DNA from: Verrucomicrobiota bacterium
GTDB taxonomy: Bacteria; Verrucomicrobiota; Verrucomicrobiia; Opitutales; Opitutaceae
Reading direction: 5' to 3'
NCBI GenBank assembly: GCA_023433275.1
Contig: JAEZDN010000051.1
Location: 1 to 64,000 of the forward strand
Length of the DNA stretch: 64,000 nt
The position numbers and the translations under genes were made by a program. This document shows, in pieces, positions 1-7,796 of this stretch. The stretch's first letter is position 1. Each line of letters starts with the position of its first letter. The notes beneath the pieces are model-generated. The model was not told where the DNA came from. It ran no database searches and worked only from the letters and a program-made list of their open reading frames with translations.

Positions 1-1166
1 CAGCGCCAGAGGATGCGGACCCATTTGAAGGCCAGAGCGCGCAGGATGGCGTGATGGCCTTTGCCCGCAGCCTTTTGCCTGAGGTAATACTCCTTGGCCC
101 AAGCGCAGCGGGGCACGGTCTGGCCGGCCCACTCGACCAGGCTTTGACGTAAGAACGTCGGGGCCGCCCAGCGCCAATGCACCCACAATCGTCCCTGGCT
201 GCGTTCGCGCACCGGGGCCACACCGGCATACTTCTGCAGGGACGCCGCGTCGGGGTAACGTTCCGTGCGTTCGCCCAATAGGGTGAGCAGGCGGGGTGCA
301 AGCACGGCACCGGCGCCGGGCAGCGCCGCGAAGATCGCCGCCTTGGGATGTGCGGCAAAGACACGCGCGATCTGCTGGTCGTAAGTGAGGATATGACGTG
401 TCATCAGTTCGATCACCTCGATCAGGCGCGTCAGTTCCACAGCTGCGGGGCGCAGGATGGCTTCGTCCCGAGTGAACGCCCGGGCCTGCCTGACCCGCGC
501 CACGCGTTCCTCAATCCGCTCGGAGGATCGCACGTTGTGCCGACGGTAAAACTCGCGCAAGCGGGCCGCGCCCGCCTTCTGCGCCGCTTCCAGCGAAGGA
601 AAGCGACGCAGGAAGGCGATCGCCAGCGGTGCGACGGCATCATCCCCGATCAGGTTCAGGGCCTGGGGGAAGACGTGTTTGAGCAGCGCGATCAACTGGT
701 TGCCAAAGCCGGTGCGTTGATCGACCGCCCCGCGTCGTTGCTCGACCAAGGCGGCTAGTTCCCGGGTGGCGGGCGTGTCCGGCAGGAAGGCCGTGAGCTT
801 CTCGCGGTGCTGGCGCAGGAGCTCGAGCAGGACCTCGGCGTCAGGGCCGTCGTCCTTGGCCCCGGAGGGCGCGAAGGCCAGCCGGAAGCGCGCGCTGGTG
901 GCCGGATGGATCGGGTAAACCGTCAGCCATTCGTGCTCAAAGAGTGCGTGCAACAGGCCGTTGCGCCCGGCCTCGATGGCGAGGGCGACCCGCTGGCCGC
1001 CGCAGGCTTCGCGCAGCTGCTCCAACCATTCGTGCAGGGCCTCGGGGGTGGCCGGCAGGCTGCCACAATGCCGTTTCGCTTCGTCTGATTTTTGCCAGGC
1101 GAACGAGTGCGTCGTATCGCCCCAATCCAAGGCCACGAGGGCCGCGTAGTCGGTGGTGGTTTTCAT
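1..1166 (-). CDS. IS110-family transposase (DEDD recombinase), 3' end beyond window
   Basis: Reading the minus strand from an ATG at 1166 gives an open frame with no stop down to base 1 (388 codons), so the gene is cut by the window edge. The N-terminus contains LDWGDTTHSFAW, the first acidic motif of the RuvC-like DEDD domain, followed by VALAIEAGRNGLLHALFE and GAKDDGPDAEVLLELL. The C-terminal part has the IS116/IS110/IS902 domain: FAALPGAGAVLAPRLL, YAGVAPVRERSQG and a final KGHHAILRALAFKWVRILWR. IS110 enzymes are usually about 300-450 residues, so most of the protein is visible. Family knowledge: these recombinases insert without classical terminal inverted repeats and are guided by a bridge RNA encoded in the element. 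It appears intact; the other end of the element lies outside. Confidence 0.9.
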   Translation of the reverse strand, partial: MKTTTDYAALVALDWGDTTHSFAWQKSDEAKRHCGSLPATPEALHEWLEQLREACGGQRVALAIEAGRNGLLHALFEHEWLTVYPIHPATSARFRLAFAPSGAKDDGPDAEVLLELLRQHREKLTAFLPDTPATRELAALVEQRRGAVDQRTGFGNQLIALLKHVFPQALNLIGDDAVAPLAIAFLRRFPSLEAAQKAGAARLREFYRRHNVRSSERIEERVARVRQARAFTRDEAILRPAAVELTRLIEVIELMTRHILTYDQQIARVFAAHPKAAIFAALPGAGAVLAPRLLTLLGERTERYPDAASLQKYAGVAPVRERSQGRLWVHWRWAAPTFLRQSLVEWAGQTVPRCAWAKEYYLRQKAAGKGHHAILRALAFKWVRILWR

Positions 1167-1340
1167 GGGTTTTGGGATTTGCGGGCCCGGGCTGCAGGTC
1201 GTATCGCTTGGGTCGTCGGTGACGCCGGTAGCTGAGTATGCATGGCCGTTCCCGATGCCTTCCGGTCGCGGGCGATTGTTTGGCTCATATTCCTCGCGGG
1301 AACGGACTCATCAGTCGTTCCGCGACCGGTCGGCAAATTG
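1167..1340 (-). ncRNA. Possible IS110 bridge-RNA leader
   Basis: The non-coding DNA just upstream of the IS110 transposase contains an inverted repeat, CCGGTCGCGG at 1262-1271 and CCGCGACCGG at 1320-1329, with a 48-base loop that itself holds a small hairpin (UUCC-CGCGA-GGAA on the minus strand). In the IS110 group the bridge RNA is transcribed from this position. I see structure and location only; no target or donor loop could be matched because the flanking insertion site is not defined. Confidence 0.3.
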
Positions 1341-1987
1341 GCGCCGATGCCTACGCCGGTCAGTTCAAAACTGCCCGGCTATCCATCCACAGCCTTCGGT
1401 TCAGAGCGGGGAGAGGCCTCGCGGCCTCTCCCCTGCACCCCTCTCCAAAGTCCATGGATTTTGATCGGCGGAACACCAATACGGGCTCATGCGGTTTAAC
1501 ACAGATCGACACCGATGACACAGGATGGCCTCACCAATGCCCCCACATTTCTTGTCACTCGATGGGGAATGCACTCCGCGAGCTCTGAGCCGATGTAAGC
1601 CATTCTGAACCGTGTTCATCTGGGTCCATCGGTGGTTTCCACTGGATTGTTCCACCGAGTCCAACTGAGTCGGTCAGGGATTCGGGGAGGAAATCCGGGC
1701 GGGTCGATCGCAAGGAATCGTGCATCCGCCGGATTTTCGCGGACTGCGCGGGGCGTCGGGAGTGGTGATGGGGCGACAATATCGGCTGCGTGCGGGTCGT
1801 CATCATCGACGGCTGGGGTGTGGGCCGTACTCTTTTCGCGTGTTGGCGCACGGGGCAGGACAAACTCGATCTAACGGTGCGACGTGCATGGGTTTGTCGA
1901 CTCGCAGCCCGGGGGGCGATTTCGCATGGCGGTTACCCGTTTTGGCCCGATGGCGGGAGATGGTTGGGTGCGGTATCCTGCGCGTGC
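1341..1987. other. Intergenic stretch with decayed repeats
   Basis: No convincing gene. It contains a perfect hairpin (GGGGAGAGGCC-type arms, 1408-1433) and two phrases, around 1500-1526 (ACACAGATCGACACCGATGA) and 1612-1640 (GTTCATCTGGGTCCATCGG), that look like complementary halves of a dispersed intergenic repeat. The boundary of the IS110 element is probably somewhere in the first 100-300 bases. Confidence 0.5.
1408..1433. repeat. Perfect 11-bp stem hairpin
   Basis: GGGGAGAGGCC-like left arm at 1408-1418, tetraloop TCGC at 1419-1422, exact complement at 1423-1433. There is no T-run on either side, so it is not a standard intrinsic terminator. It may mark the end of the IS element or be a dispersed palindrome. 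Confidence 0.6.
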
Positions 1988-2389
1988 ATGAAAACGATCC
2001 ACATTGCCGAAATGATTGCCGACGGTGGAAGGGACGGCACGGTCGAGGCGCCCGACGGGCACTTCCGTGTTCAGCTCTCCAACGACGAGCATGCAGGCAG
2101 CGTAACACCGGAACATCTTTTCGCAGGGGCGTACGCCGCCTGCTTCCTCGGCGCGGTCAAGAATGCCGCGCAAACGTCCCACCTCGACATCGAAGGCCTC
2201 ACCGTCACCTGCCGCGCCCATTTGGAAGAGGATGACCAGGGCGGCTACGAACTCGATGTTGAACTTCGCGCCACGGTTCCCGGGCTCGCCGCGAGTGCCG
2301 CCCGCCACCTGTTGAACCTGGCTCACCAGAGTTGTCCGTACTCGAAAGCCACGCGTGGCAATATCAAGGTCACGATCGGCTTCGATTGA
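1988..2389 (+). CDS. OsmC/Ohr-family peroxide-stress protein
   Basis: A 133-residue protein of typical OsmC/Ohr length. TPEHLFAGAYAACFLGA (about residues 40-56) matches the first cysteine region and HQSCPYSKATRG near the C-terminus holds the second cysteine of the thiol pair that reduces organic hydroperoxides. The middle, GYELDVELRATVPGL, fits the conserved beta-alpha core. The protein acts in the cytoplasm. I chose the ATG at 1988 because homologues begin just before the first beta strand; an in-frame upstream extension has no family similarity. It stands alone between the IS110 region and the palindrome-flanked regulator. Confidence 0.85.
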   Translation: MKTIHIAEMIADGGRDGTVEAPDGHFRVQLSNDEHAGSVTPEHLFAGAYAACFLGAVKNAAQTSHLDIEGLTVTCRAHLEEDDQGGYELDVELRATVPGLAASAARHLLNLAHQSCPYSKATRGNIKVTIGFD

Positions 2390-2720
2390 GCCTCGATCAT
2401 TCAGCGCGCTGTGCCGAAATCCCGCTGCGCTCGGAGTGTGAACTCCCGAGCGCGCCGGGCGAGCACCTCGTGTTTGGGCGCTCGCCGGTGGGCGATTGAA
2501 AGGCGTCTGTCGGTCGTGACGCGATGGCGTCGAAATCTACCCGGGACGCACTGCGCATCTCGCGGCGCGGGGAAATCGGGTTATCGCCAAAATTAGGCCG
2601 ACGGACGCTGGGCGCGACCCGGTGCGAAAAGGCGGAAGGGCCTTCGCATCGTTCTGCTGCGCCTTCAAGGGGTGAGCTGCGCCCGCAAGCACCCAGTCCG
2701 CGGGAATCTTGCGCGAGGCC
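2390..2720. other. Intergenic, nothing recognised
   Basis: About 330 bases with only overlapping shadow frames. No terminator or promoter could be identified with confidence; the stretch ends at the first copy of the TGTTC/GAACA palindrome. Confidence 0.4.
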
Positions 2721-2741
2721 AATGTTCGTAATACGAACATT
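2721..2741. repeat. Palindrome copy 1 (TGTTCGTAATACGAACA core)
   Basis: Perfect palindrome with a central A, flanked by AA and TT. It ends two bases before the ATG of the following HTH gene and so occupies the position where a ribosome binding site would lie. Likely an operator; it would block both transcription start and leader. Confidence 0.85.
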
Positions 2742-2743
2742 GC

Positions 2744-3112
2744 ATGACCGCCTATATACCCTCGAAACTTTCCGGGGCGATGGCCCTCGCGGACGTGCTT
2801 GAAGCCATCGAACGGGACCTGACCAAGGCAATGCACCAGCGCCGGGAGGCGCGACGCCCAAGGATCAAGCGCGGTGCGACGTTGCGTCCGTGCGACGACA
2901 CCCCGCTGTGGAACGCACTGGTTTCCGTGGTGGGGCCACGACTTCGCCGCCGCGGTGCGCGCGCTCTCCTGGCGCGCGAGCTCGGCTTGCATCGGGCGAG
3001 GATCGGGGAGTATTTCAGCCGTCAATCCTCGATGCCTGACGCCGAACGCACCCTCAGGCTGCTCATCTGGCTGAGTCGGCAGCCGTCTCAGCCGACCAAG
3101 GCCGTGTTCTAA
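2744..3112 (+). CDS. Small helix-turn-helix protein flanked by palindromes
   Basis: 122 residues, basic. The C-terminal half, RRRGARALLARELGLHRARIGEYFSR followed by PDAERTLRLLIWLSR, reads as a lambda-repressor/XRE-like helix-turn-helix, with ALLARELGLHRARIGEY as helices 2-3. The N-terminal 40 residues are predicted helical with no known domain. There is no Shine-Dalgarno: the palindrome ends two bases before the ATG. The next palindrome starts within a few bases of the stop codon. This tight bracketing suggests that gene and palindromes form one unit and that the protein binds the palindrome (autoregulation). Inference only; I know similar short verrucomicrobial HTH proteins but no characterised function. 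Confidence 0.65.
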   Translation: MTAYIPSKLSGAMALADVLEAIERDLTKAMHQRREARRPRIKRGATLRPCDDTPLWNALVSVVGPRLRRRGARALLARELGLHRARIGEYFSRQSSMPDAERTLRLLIWLSRQPSQPTKAVF

Positions 3113-3114
3113 CA

Positions 3115-3141
3115 GCCAATGTTCGAATTACGAACATTGGC
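3115..3141. repeat. Palindrome copy 2, extended arms
   Basis: Arms GCCAATGTTCG (3115-3125) and CGAACATTGGC (3131-3141) are perfectly complementary around AATTA. It begins three bases after the stop codon of the HTH gene. Confidence 0.85.
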
Positions 3142-3238
3142 TGGGTGTGCGGATGAGGAAAATCAGCCATCAGGACCCGGAGGGACTTGGAGAGGAGTTC
3201 AGGAATCTTCGCCGCTGGGAACGGCTCTTCTTGGTGGC

Positions 3239-3259
3239 AATGTTCGTAATACGAACATT
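3239..3259. repeat. Palindrome copy 3
   Basis: TGTTCGTAATACGAACA core with AA/TT flanks, identical to copy 1, 121 bases after copy 2. Confidence 0.85.
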
Positions 3260-3363
3260 GGTCGGGGAGACCCACCTATCCGGTTTCAACGAAATGGGCG
3301 CGGGAAATGGGAAACGGGTTTCAGGTATGTTGGCACTGAAAGGGATGGCCTGTGGGGAAAACG

Positions 3364-3384
3364 AATGTTCGTATTACGAACATT
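3364..3384. repeat. Palindrome copy 4 (central T)
   Basis: TGTTCGTATTACGAACA core: the same palindrome read from the other strand (centre T instead of A). It lies 125 bases after copy 3. Confidence 0.85.
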
Positions 3385-3538
3385 GCTCGGGGTCTTGGAC
3401 CTAAAGCTACCGAATGCGGGAGGGAAGTTTGGGGTGAACCGGGGCATTCCCCGCGTTTCCCAAGAACCGACAGCATCGGCAATTGCACCGGCACCCGCCT
3501 GACCGACGCCAATGAAGAGACGGGCTTGGCCTGGAACC

Positions 3539-3559
3539 AATGTTCGTAATACGAACATT
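3539..3559. repeat. Palindrome copy 5
   Basis: Identical core to copy 1 with CC/GG extending the symmetry by two bases on each side. GCATG follows as at copy 1, but no gene starts here; the similarity of the junction may mean a lost gene copy. Confidence 0.85.
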
Positions 3560-3738
3560 GGCATGGGAGTGGCGGATCGGGGGAAGGGTGGTGATTGTAG
3601 GAGCAACGCTGACATGCGAATCAGCGCCCGGCTGATGGCTGCGGGAGGCGGGGAAGGGTAGAGTGGGAGCATCAAATCGCATCCCCGTTGTCCGTGGCGG
3701 CCCGATGCTTCCAACCCTCCATTCCACTCCCTCCTCCC

Positions 3739-3876
3739 ATGATCATGAATCTCCTTTTCACCGCCCTCTGCCTCGCCATCGCGTTCGTTGTCACGCTCGA
3801 CGTGCAAGCGCCGCGCCGCATGGAACGGGTCCGCGCGTCGCGCCCGGATCGTGACCTCGGCCAGCGCCGCAACTGA
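3739..3876 (+). CDS. Small single-span membrane peptide
   Basis: A 45-residue frame, MIMNLLFTALCLAIAFVVTL at the start and then a basic tail ending DRDLGQRRN. One hydrophobic segment (residues 3-20) suggests an inner-membrane micropeptide or a signal peptide with a short mature part. A second ATG two codons in is an alternative start. Support comes from the good rho-independent terminator that follows the stop codon by about 27 bases. No family is recognised. Confidence 0.5.
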   Translation: MIMNLLFTALCLAIAFVVTLDVQAPRRMERVRASRPDRDLGQRRN

Positions 3877-3902
3877 TCGGCATCGCTTTTTCTTGGCCAT
3901 GG

Positions 3903-3931
3903 CCCGGGCAGCGATGCCCGGGTCTTTTTTT
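3903..3931 (+). terminator. Rho-independent terminator
   Basis: Stem CCCGGGCA / TGCCCGGG with loop GCGA, followed by TCTTTTTTT. It ends the transcript of the small membrane peptide gene and separates it from the convergent PEP-CTERM gene. Confidence 0.85.
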
Positions 3932-4012
3932 GGCTATTCCCCCGGGATGATGCCGCGGGGACGGATCCGGCCGGGTGCGGCGCACAAGACCGCCTGCTGA
4001 AGTTATGGACGT

Positions 4013-4822
4013 TCAGGTCCGCCGGCGGCGGGACACCAGGGCGAGGGCGGCGATCCCGGTGCCGAGCAGGATCCAGGTAGACGGCTCCGGGACAGCGAGG
4101 AGCGCGGATCCCGGGTTGGCGTGCAGATAGGCGACGGCGGAGGCGGGGATGACGCGATCGTAGAGCTGAAAATCGTCCAGCTCTCCCTGCAGTCCGAGTC
4201 CGTTGCCGGGGTTGGCCCCGAGCAGGAGCAGATTGTGCACGGCCTGCGCGCGGGGTGACGCGTGCGCGCTGGCCTCGAGGTTGCCGTTGACGAAGAGCGA
4301 AGTCAGGCCTTCCGCGGCGTCGTGCGTGACCACCACGTTCACCCATTCACCGTGGTTGATGGGGCTTTGGGAGTGAATCGTTGCCTGCGTGGCACCGATG
4401 CCTGCGACACTGCCCGTGAGCGAGACGGGGATCGTCGATTCATTGTCCAAGCCCGGAGCGAAGAACAGTCCTGCGCCCTGATGGGCGTTGTCGGTCGATG
4501 CGCCGGGATTCTGGGTGGTGCGCACCCACAGGGACACGCTGAAGCTGCCCGCGAGGGCGCCTGCTGCTTCGGCGCCGAGTTCGATCGAACTGGTGCCGTC
4601 CAAGGTGAGCGCCCCGCCGGCGCGGCCGGAACCCTGCGCGCCAGGATTGCCATTGGCGCGTCCGTGCCGGCCATGACCCGAACTGTCGGCCGCGAGGTCT
4701 GCGGGATTGTCGAAGGTCAGGTGCACCACGCTTTGCGCCGGCAGCGAGGCCGCGAGGGCAAACGAAAGAAGGACGGCGAGGAGGCGGGGCTGTGGCATCG
4801 GGCGGGCCGTCTGTTGTACCAT
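4013..4822 (-). CDS. LamG-like PEP-CTERM surface protein
   Basis: 269 residues from the chosen ATG. Signal peptide MPQPRLLAVLLSFALAASLPAQS (an ATG at 4798 would start exactly there). The middle is a concanavalin/LamG-type jelly roll: VVHLTFDNPADLAADSSGHG, GSFSVSLWVRT, GEWVNVVVTHD and GELDDFQLYDRVI are its standard strands. The C-terminus VPEPSTWILLGTGIAALAL plus SRRRRT is a textbook PEP-CTERM sorting signal, processed by exosortase and linked to exopolysaccharide-associated surface display. Carbohydrate or glycan binding is typical for such folds, but no ligand can be named. No exosortase gene is in this window. Confidence 0.85.
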   Translation of the reverse strand: MVQQTARPMPQPRLLAVLLSFALAASLPAQSVVHLTFDNPADLAADSSGHGRHGRANGNPGAQGSGRAGGALTLDGTSSIELGAEAAGALAGSFSVSLWVRTTQNPGASTDNAHQGAGLFFAPGLDNESTIPVSLTGSVAGIGATQATIHSQSPINHGEWVNVVVTHDAAEGLTSLFVNGNLEASAHASPRAQAVHNLLLLGANPGNGLGLQGELDDFQLYDRVIPASAVAYLHANPGSALLAVPEPSTWILLGTGIAALALVSRRRRT

Positions 4823-4997
4823 GCGGGAGCGCGGGCGGCGTTGGGGTGAGTACCTACCGGAGGCACCTACCAATGGCCCGACCTGTCGGGGTTCGCTCCC
4901 GCCGGCGGACCAAATGACCGGCGGTGGGGTCGAGACGAGCGGTGCTCCCTCGATCTCCTTCAAGTTGCTGTTGCCGTGGCATGACGGTCATTTTCAC

Positions 4998-6251
4998 ATG
5001 AAGACCGTCACCTTGGGCACGGTCATGCCCGCCACGCAACCGGGGGAACCGGCGCGCGTGAAGATCGACCTGTCACTGCGGTCCTTGCTGACCGTGCTCG
5101 GCGTGATCGCCGGGGTGTGGTTGCTCATGAAGGGACTGCCGGTGCTGCTCGTGCTGGTGACCGCGTTGATGCTGGTCGGGGCGCTGGCGCCGCTGGTGGA
5201 ATGGCTCCAAGAGCACCAGGTGCGGCGCAACTTCGCCATTTGTCTGGTGTTTGCCGTGGGGACGATCGTCGCAATCTGGCTGGCGGCGTTCACGGTACCG
5301 ACGGTGGCCGAGCAGGTGAAGGCGCTCTTGGCCAACGAGGCCGTCATCCGCGAGAAATTCGCGGCGTATCTCGAGCAGTCATCCTTCACCGCCCCGCTCG
5401 CGGAGGACATCCGCGGGGTGCGTTACGTGGAGTTGATCAAGGAATCGCGGGCGACGCTCCTGACCTTCAGCGCGAGAATGGCCGAGGTCACCGCGTACAT
5501 CATCGCCGCGATATTCCTGGCGTTCTACATGATGATTGATCGCGACCGGTTGCGCGGCGCGCTGTTTGCCGTGGTGCCGCGGCGTCATCACATCCGGCTG
5601 TCGCGGATCCTGCTCAACCTTGGGACGATCGTCGGCGGCTATATCCGCGGGCAACTGCTCACCTGCGTGGCGTCGTCGGTATTCATCCTGGGACTTCTGC
5701 TCGCCTGCGGTGTGCCGAATGCGCTGACGCTCGCCGTGTTTGGCGGCCTGATGGACCTGCTGCCGTACATTGGGCTGTTCCTTACGATGGTGCTGATCGT
5801 CCCGGCGGCGTGGATGCAGGGACCGGCGGTGGCCGCCACGGTGTTGGTGATGATGTTCATCTATGAGGAATTCGAGAGCCGCGTGCTCGTGCCGCTGGTG
5901 TATGGTCGCGCGCTCCGGCTGCCCTCGTCGGTCGTGTTTTTCTCGCTGATCGTGGGCACGGCCATCGGAGGCATCGTCGGCGCGCTGCTGGCCCTGCCGC
6001 TGGCGGCGGCGGCATTGATGCTGGTGGAGGAACTGCGGGTCGAGCTTCCCGGCGAGGCGATGCGGCCGGAAGACCTGGCGCAGCGGCGCGAGGACACGCG
6101 CACCGAGCGGGAATACGAGCGTCGGGCGGAGAGCATGCCCGCCGGTGAGGCCGCGGCGGTGGCGGTCGAGATGGTCGAAAAGCAGAAGGAGGAAAAGAAC
6201 GGTGAAGCTGCCGCCGAACCGGCGGCCAAGCCGGGCGCAGAGTTGGCGTGA
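4998..6251 (+). CDS. AI-2E family transporter (PerM-like)
   Basis: 417 residues with the fold of the AI-2E/UPF0118 family. After a short cytoplasmic start, LLTVLGVIAGVWLLMKGLPVLLVLVTALMLVGALAPLVEWLQ gives the first two to three spans; the conserved central block DLLPYIGLFLTMVLIVPAAW and the late hydrophobic stretch VVFFSLIVGTAIGGIVGALLALPLAAA are diagnostic. Substrate is unknown in general (autoinducer-2 or Na+/H+ exchange have been claimed for members). The C-terminal 70 residues are an unusual Glu/Lys/Ala-rich cytoplasmic tail. Longer in-frame starts exist upstream but add non-conserved residues overlapping the divergent PEP-CTERM gene. Confidence 0.85.
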   Translation: MKTVTLGTVMPATQPGEPARVKIDLSLRSLLTVLGVIAGVWLLMKGLPVLLVLVTALMLVGALAPLVEWLQEHQVRRNFAICLVFAVGTIVAIWLAAFTVPTVAEQVKALLANEAVIREKFAAYLEQSSFTAPLAEDIRGVRYVELIKESRATLLTFSARMAEVTAYIIAAIFLAFYMMIDRDRLRGALFAVVPRRHHIRLSRILLNLGTIVGGYIRGQLLTCVASSVFILGLLLACGVPNALTLAVFGGLMDLLPYIGLFLTMVLIVPAAWMQGPAVAATVLVMMFIYEEFESRVLVPLVYGRALRLPSSVVFFSLIVGTAIGGIVGALLALPLAAAALMLVEELRVELPGEAMRPEDLAQRREDTRTEREYERRAESMPAGEAAAVAVEMVEKQKEEKNGEAAAEPAAKPGAELA

Positions 6252-6381
6252 GCCAGGAGGACGGCGGTTGCTTGGATGTCGCCTCACCCACTGGCCGCAT
6301 CGCGGTGAAATGAGGGGGCGGAATGGAGGGATGGGGCCGATGGATTGTCCATGGAGGGTAAGGCCCGGCGGGCCGGCCTCC

Positions 6382-6606
6382 TCAGCGGCGGATGCCGGGG
6401 AATACACAGTCGTGGTTTCGAATGCGCTCGGCAGCGTGATGAGCAACAAGGCGGTGCTGGCGGTTAACCAAGCGCCTCCGCCTCCGTCACCACCGTCCAA
6501 TCCAAGTGGAGGCGGAAAGGGCGGAGGTGGAGCGCCGAGCCTCTGGTTCGTCAGCGCAACGCTGGGACTGTGGTTCGTGCGACGTTTCGTGTCGGGCCGC
6601 AAGTAA
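6382..6606 (+). pseudogene. Remnant of an Ig-domain surface protein with GGGGAPS C-terminal anchor
   Basis: The frame ending at 6606 encodes the last strands of an immunoglobulin-like domain (ADAGEYTVVVSNALGSVMSN), a proline/glycine linker (PPPPSPPSNPSGGGKGGGG) and APSLWFVSATLGLWFVRRF plus basic tail, which looks like a C-terminal sorting segment: motif, membrane span, arginines. There is no matching N-terminal part upstream: the same frame merges into sequence antiparallel to sense in the AI-2E gene. I read it as the 3' relic of a large autotransported or anchored Ig-repeat protein left by a deletion. Confidence 0.6.
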
Positions 6607-6617
6607 CGAAGTGCCTC

Positions 6618-7160
6618 TCAGGCTTGGAGCGGACGGCTCGCGGCGTGGCGAAAGAGGAGACCAGACCCGGCGAATAGGGCGGCGAAGAATGAATTGAGTA
6701 TAAAGACCCGGGCGAAGCCGGGATCGAAGTCGGCGGGCCAGAGGAGGCGGGCGAGCAGTGGAATTGCGAGGATCGCGAGGGACATCCCTAAGGCGAGTTT
6801 GGCGAGGCTGGCTGCCTGAAAGCGGGCGACGCCCACGCCGATGAGACCAGCCAGGATGACGACAAAATAGAGCAGGTTGCCGGGGTTGTCGTCACCGATG
6901 ATTTGGACCGCGAGGTTGGTCCAGGTGATCAAGAAGCCGCCCGCGATGGCGAGAGCGGCGCCGGCGCGATAGGCGGTGTTCGCTCCCTTGCGCGTGGCGA
7001 GGAGGCGGTAGGCGAATGTCGTCGCGGCGAATATCACCCACGCGAGGACGAAGTCGGAAGCGGTCCAGTTCCAGCCATCGATGGTGAGGCTGCCGACCAG
7101 CGGGATGAGCAGCAAGGCGAGGGGGACAAAGGCGATGAGGAGAAGGTCTTTGGTTTTCAT
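6618..7160 (-). CDS. Conserved hypothetical membrane protein
   Basis: 180 residues with about five to six transmembrane spans: LLLIAFVPLALLLIPLVG, FVLAWVIFAATTFAYRLL, AGAALAIAGGFLITWTNLAV, LLYFVVILAGLIGVGVARF, LALGMSLAILAIPLLARLL and FFAALFAGSGLLF. It resembles widely distributed small inner-membrane proteins without assigned function. ATG start with no competing upstream start. It faces the Ig remnant tail to tail (11 bases between stops). Confidence 0.75.
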   Translation of the reverse strand: MKTKDLLLIAFVPLALLLIPLVGSLTIDGWNWTASDFVLAWVIFAATTFAYRLLATRKGANTAYRAGAALAIAGGFLITWTNLAVQIIGDDNPGNLLYFVVILAGLIGVGVARFQAASLAKLALGMSLAILAIPLLARLLWPADFDPGFARVFILNSFFAALFAGSGLLFRHAASRPLQA

Positions 7161-7312
7161 GACGGTTCAGGGTGGCCGAGGTGTGTGAAGCGGTGATGAA
7201 CGGGTCGTGAAATGGGAAAGAAATTGGGCGAGCGGAGACAGGCGCGGGCTGGCGCGGGTGCGAGGTGGGTTCGGGTGCGGGAGGAGTGCGCGTTTCGAGG
7301 CATGGACCGGAC

Positions 7313-7335
7313 GGGGCGGGGGCGCCCCGGCTCCA
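7313..7335. repeat. Dispersed GC element GGGGCGCCCCGGCTCCA (copy 1)
   Basis: Shares GGGGCGCCCCGGCTCCA with copies near 17281 and 50520. The stem-forming sequence suggests a REP-like intergenic element. Confidence 0.6.
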
Positions 7336-7388
7336 AGGGAGAGGGAAGGAACGTTCGACCGTGGGAGCAGTCCGAGTAGGCTCATCTC

Positions 7389-7754
7389 ATGACCCGGCCC
7401 CTGGTGTTCATCGTCTTTTTGGTTGGATCGCTGAGTGCGGAGGAATTCGGGTCGCGGGACATGCGGGAGAAAGTGCGGGCGCGGATCATCGAGTCATTGC
7501 CGCCGGCGCCGGATCGGCCGGCGTTTGTGCCGCTCGAATCGGAGGAGCCGGTGCTGGTGCTCGAGCCGATCGTGGTTTCGGAATCACGGGGCGTGCGCGA
7601 ATTGGCGAAGCAGGTGGCGGAAGACAGACAGCGGCGGGAGGCCGAGCAGTTTACCCCGCTCAAGGGCGGGAAGATTTATAGTAACGACCGGTTGGAGGTG
7701 GGTGGATGGTGGGAGCCGGGCAAGGGATGGCGTTTCCTGAAACTCAAGTGGTGA
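7389..7754 (+). CDS. Hypothetical exported protein
   Basis: 121 residues. MTRPLVFIVFLVGSLSAEEF is a probable signal peptide; the mature part is charged, with VLVLEPIVVSESRGVRELAK in the middle and a tryptophan-rich end (GGWWEPGKGWRFLKLKW). No domain is recognised. Codon use matches neighbours and the frame ends shortly before the convergent lipoprotein gene, which makes a real gene likely. Confidence 0.6.
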   Translation: MTRPLVFIVFLVGSLSAEEFGSRDMREKVRARIIESLPPAPDRPAFVPLESEEPVLVLEPIVVSESRGVRELAKQVAEDRQRREAEQFTPLKGGKIYSNDRLEVGGWWEPGKGWRFLKLKW

Positions 7755-7796
7755 GGATCGGGGCGGCGGGGAGCCGGAGCGGTCCGCGGGCGGCGG

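Larger units (their letters stand above)
3142..3738. other. Palindrome array without a supported gene
   Basis: About 600 bases carrying palindrome copies 3-5. Frames in all directions cross the palindromes (they encode NVRNTNI or MFVIRTL-type peptides on either strand) but none resembles a protein, so I treat the stretch as non-coding. It could hold a small RNA or binding-site array. Confidence 0.5.

Noticed and set aside
1307..1314. CTGATGAG on the minus strand, resembling the hammerhead ribozyme core
   Set aside because: No GAAA box follows the adjoining hairpin and stems I and III cannot be built; it lies inside the IS110 leader structure.
2721..3559. Five regularly shaped repeats as a CRISPR array
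   Set aside because: The repeats are perfect palindromes, spacings range from about 100 to 375 bases, one spacer is a gene, and there are no cas genes.
5379..6602. 407-residue minus-strand frame opposite the AI-2E transporter
   Set aside because: No domain, and the sense strand shows a full membrane transporter plus the Ig-like remnant.
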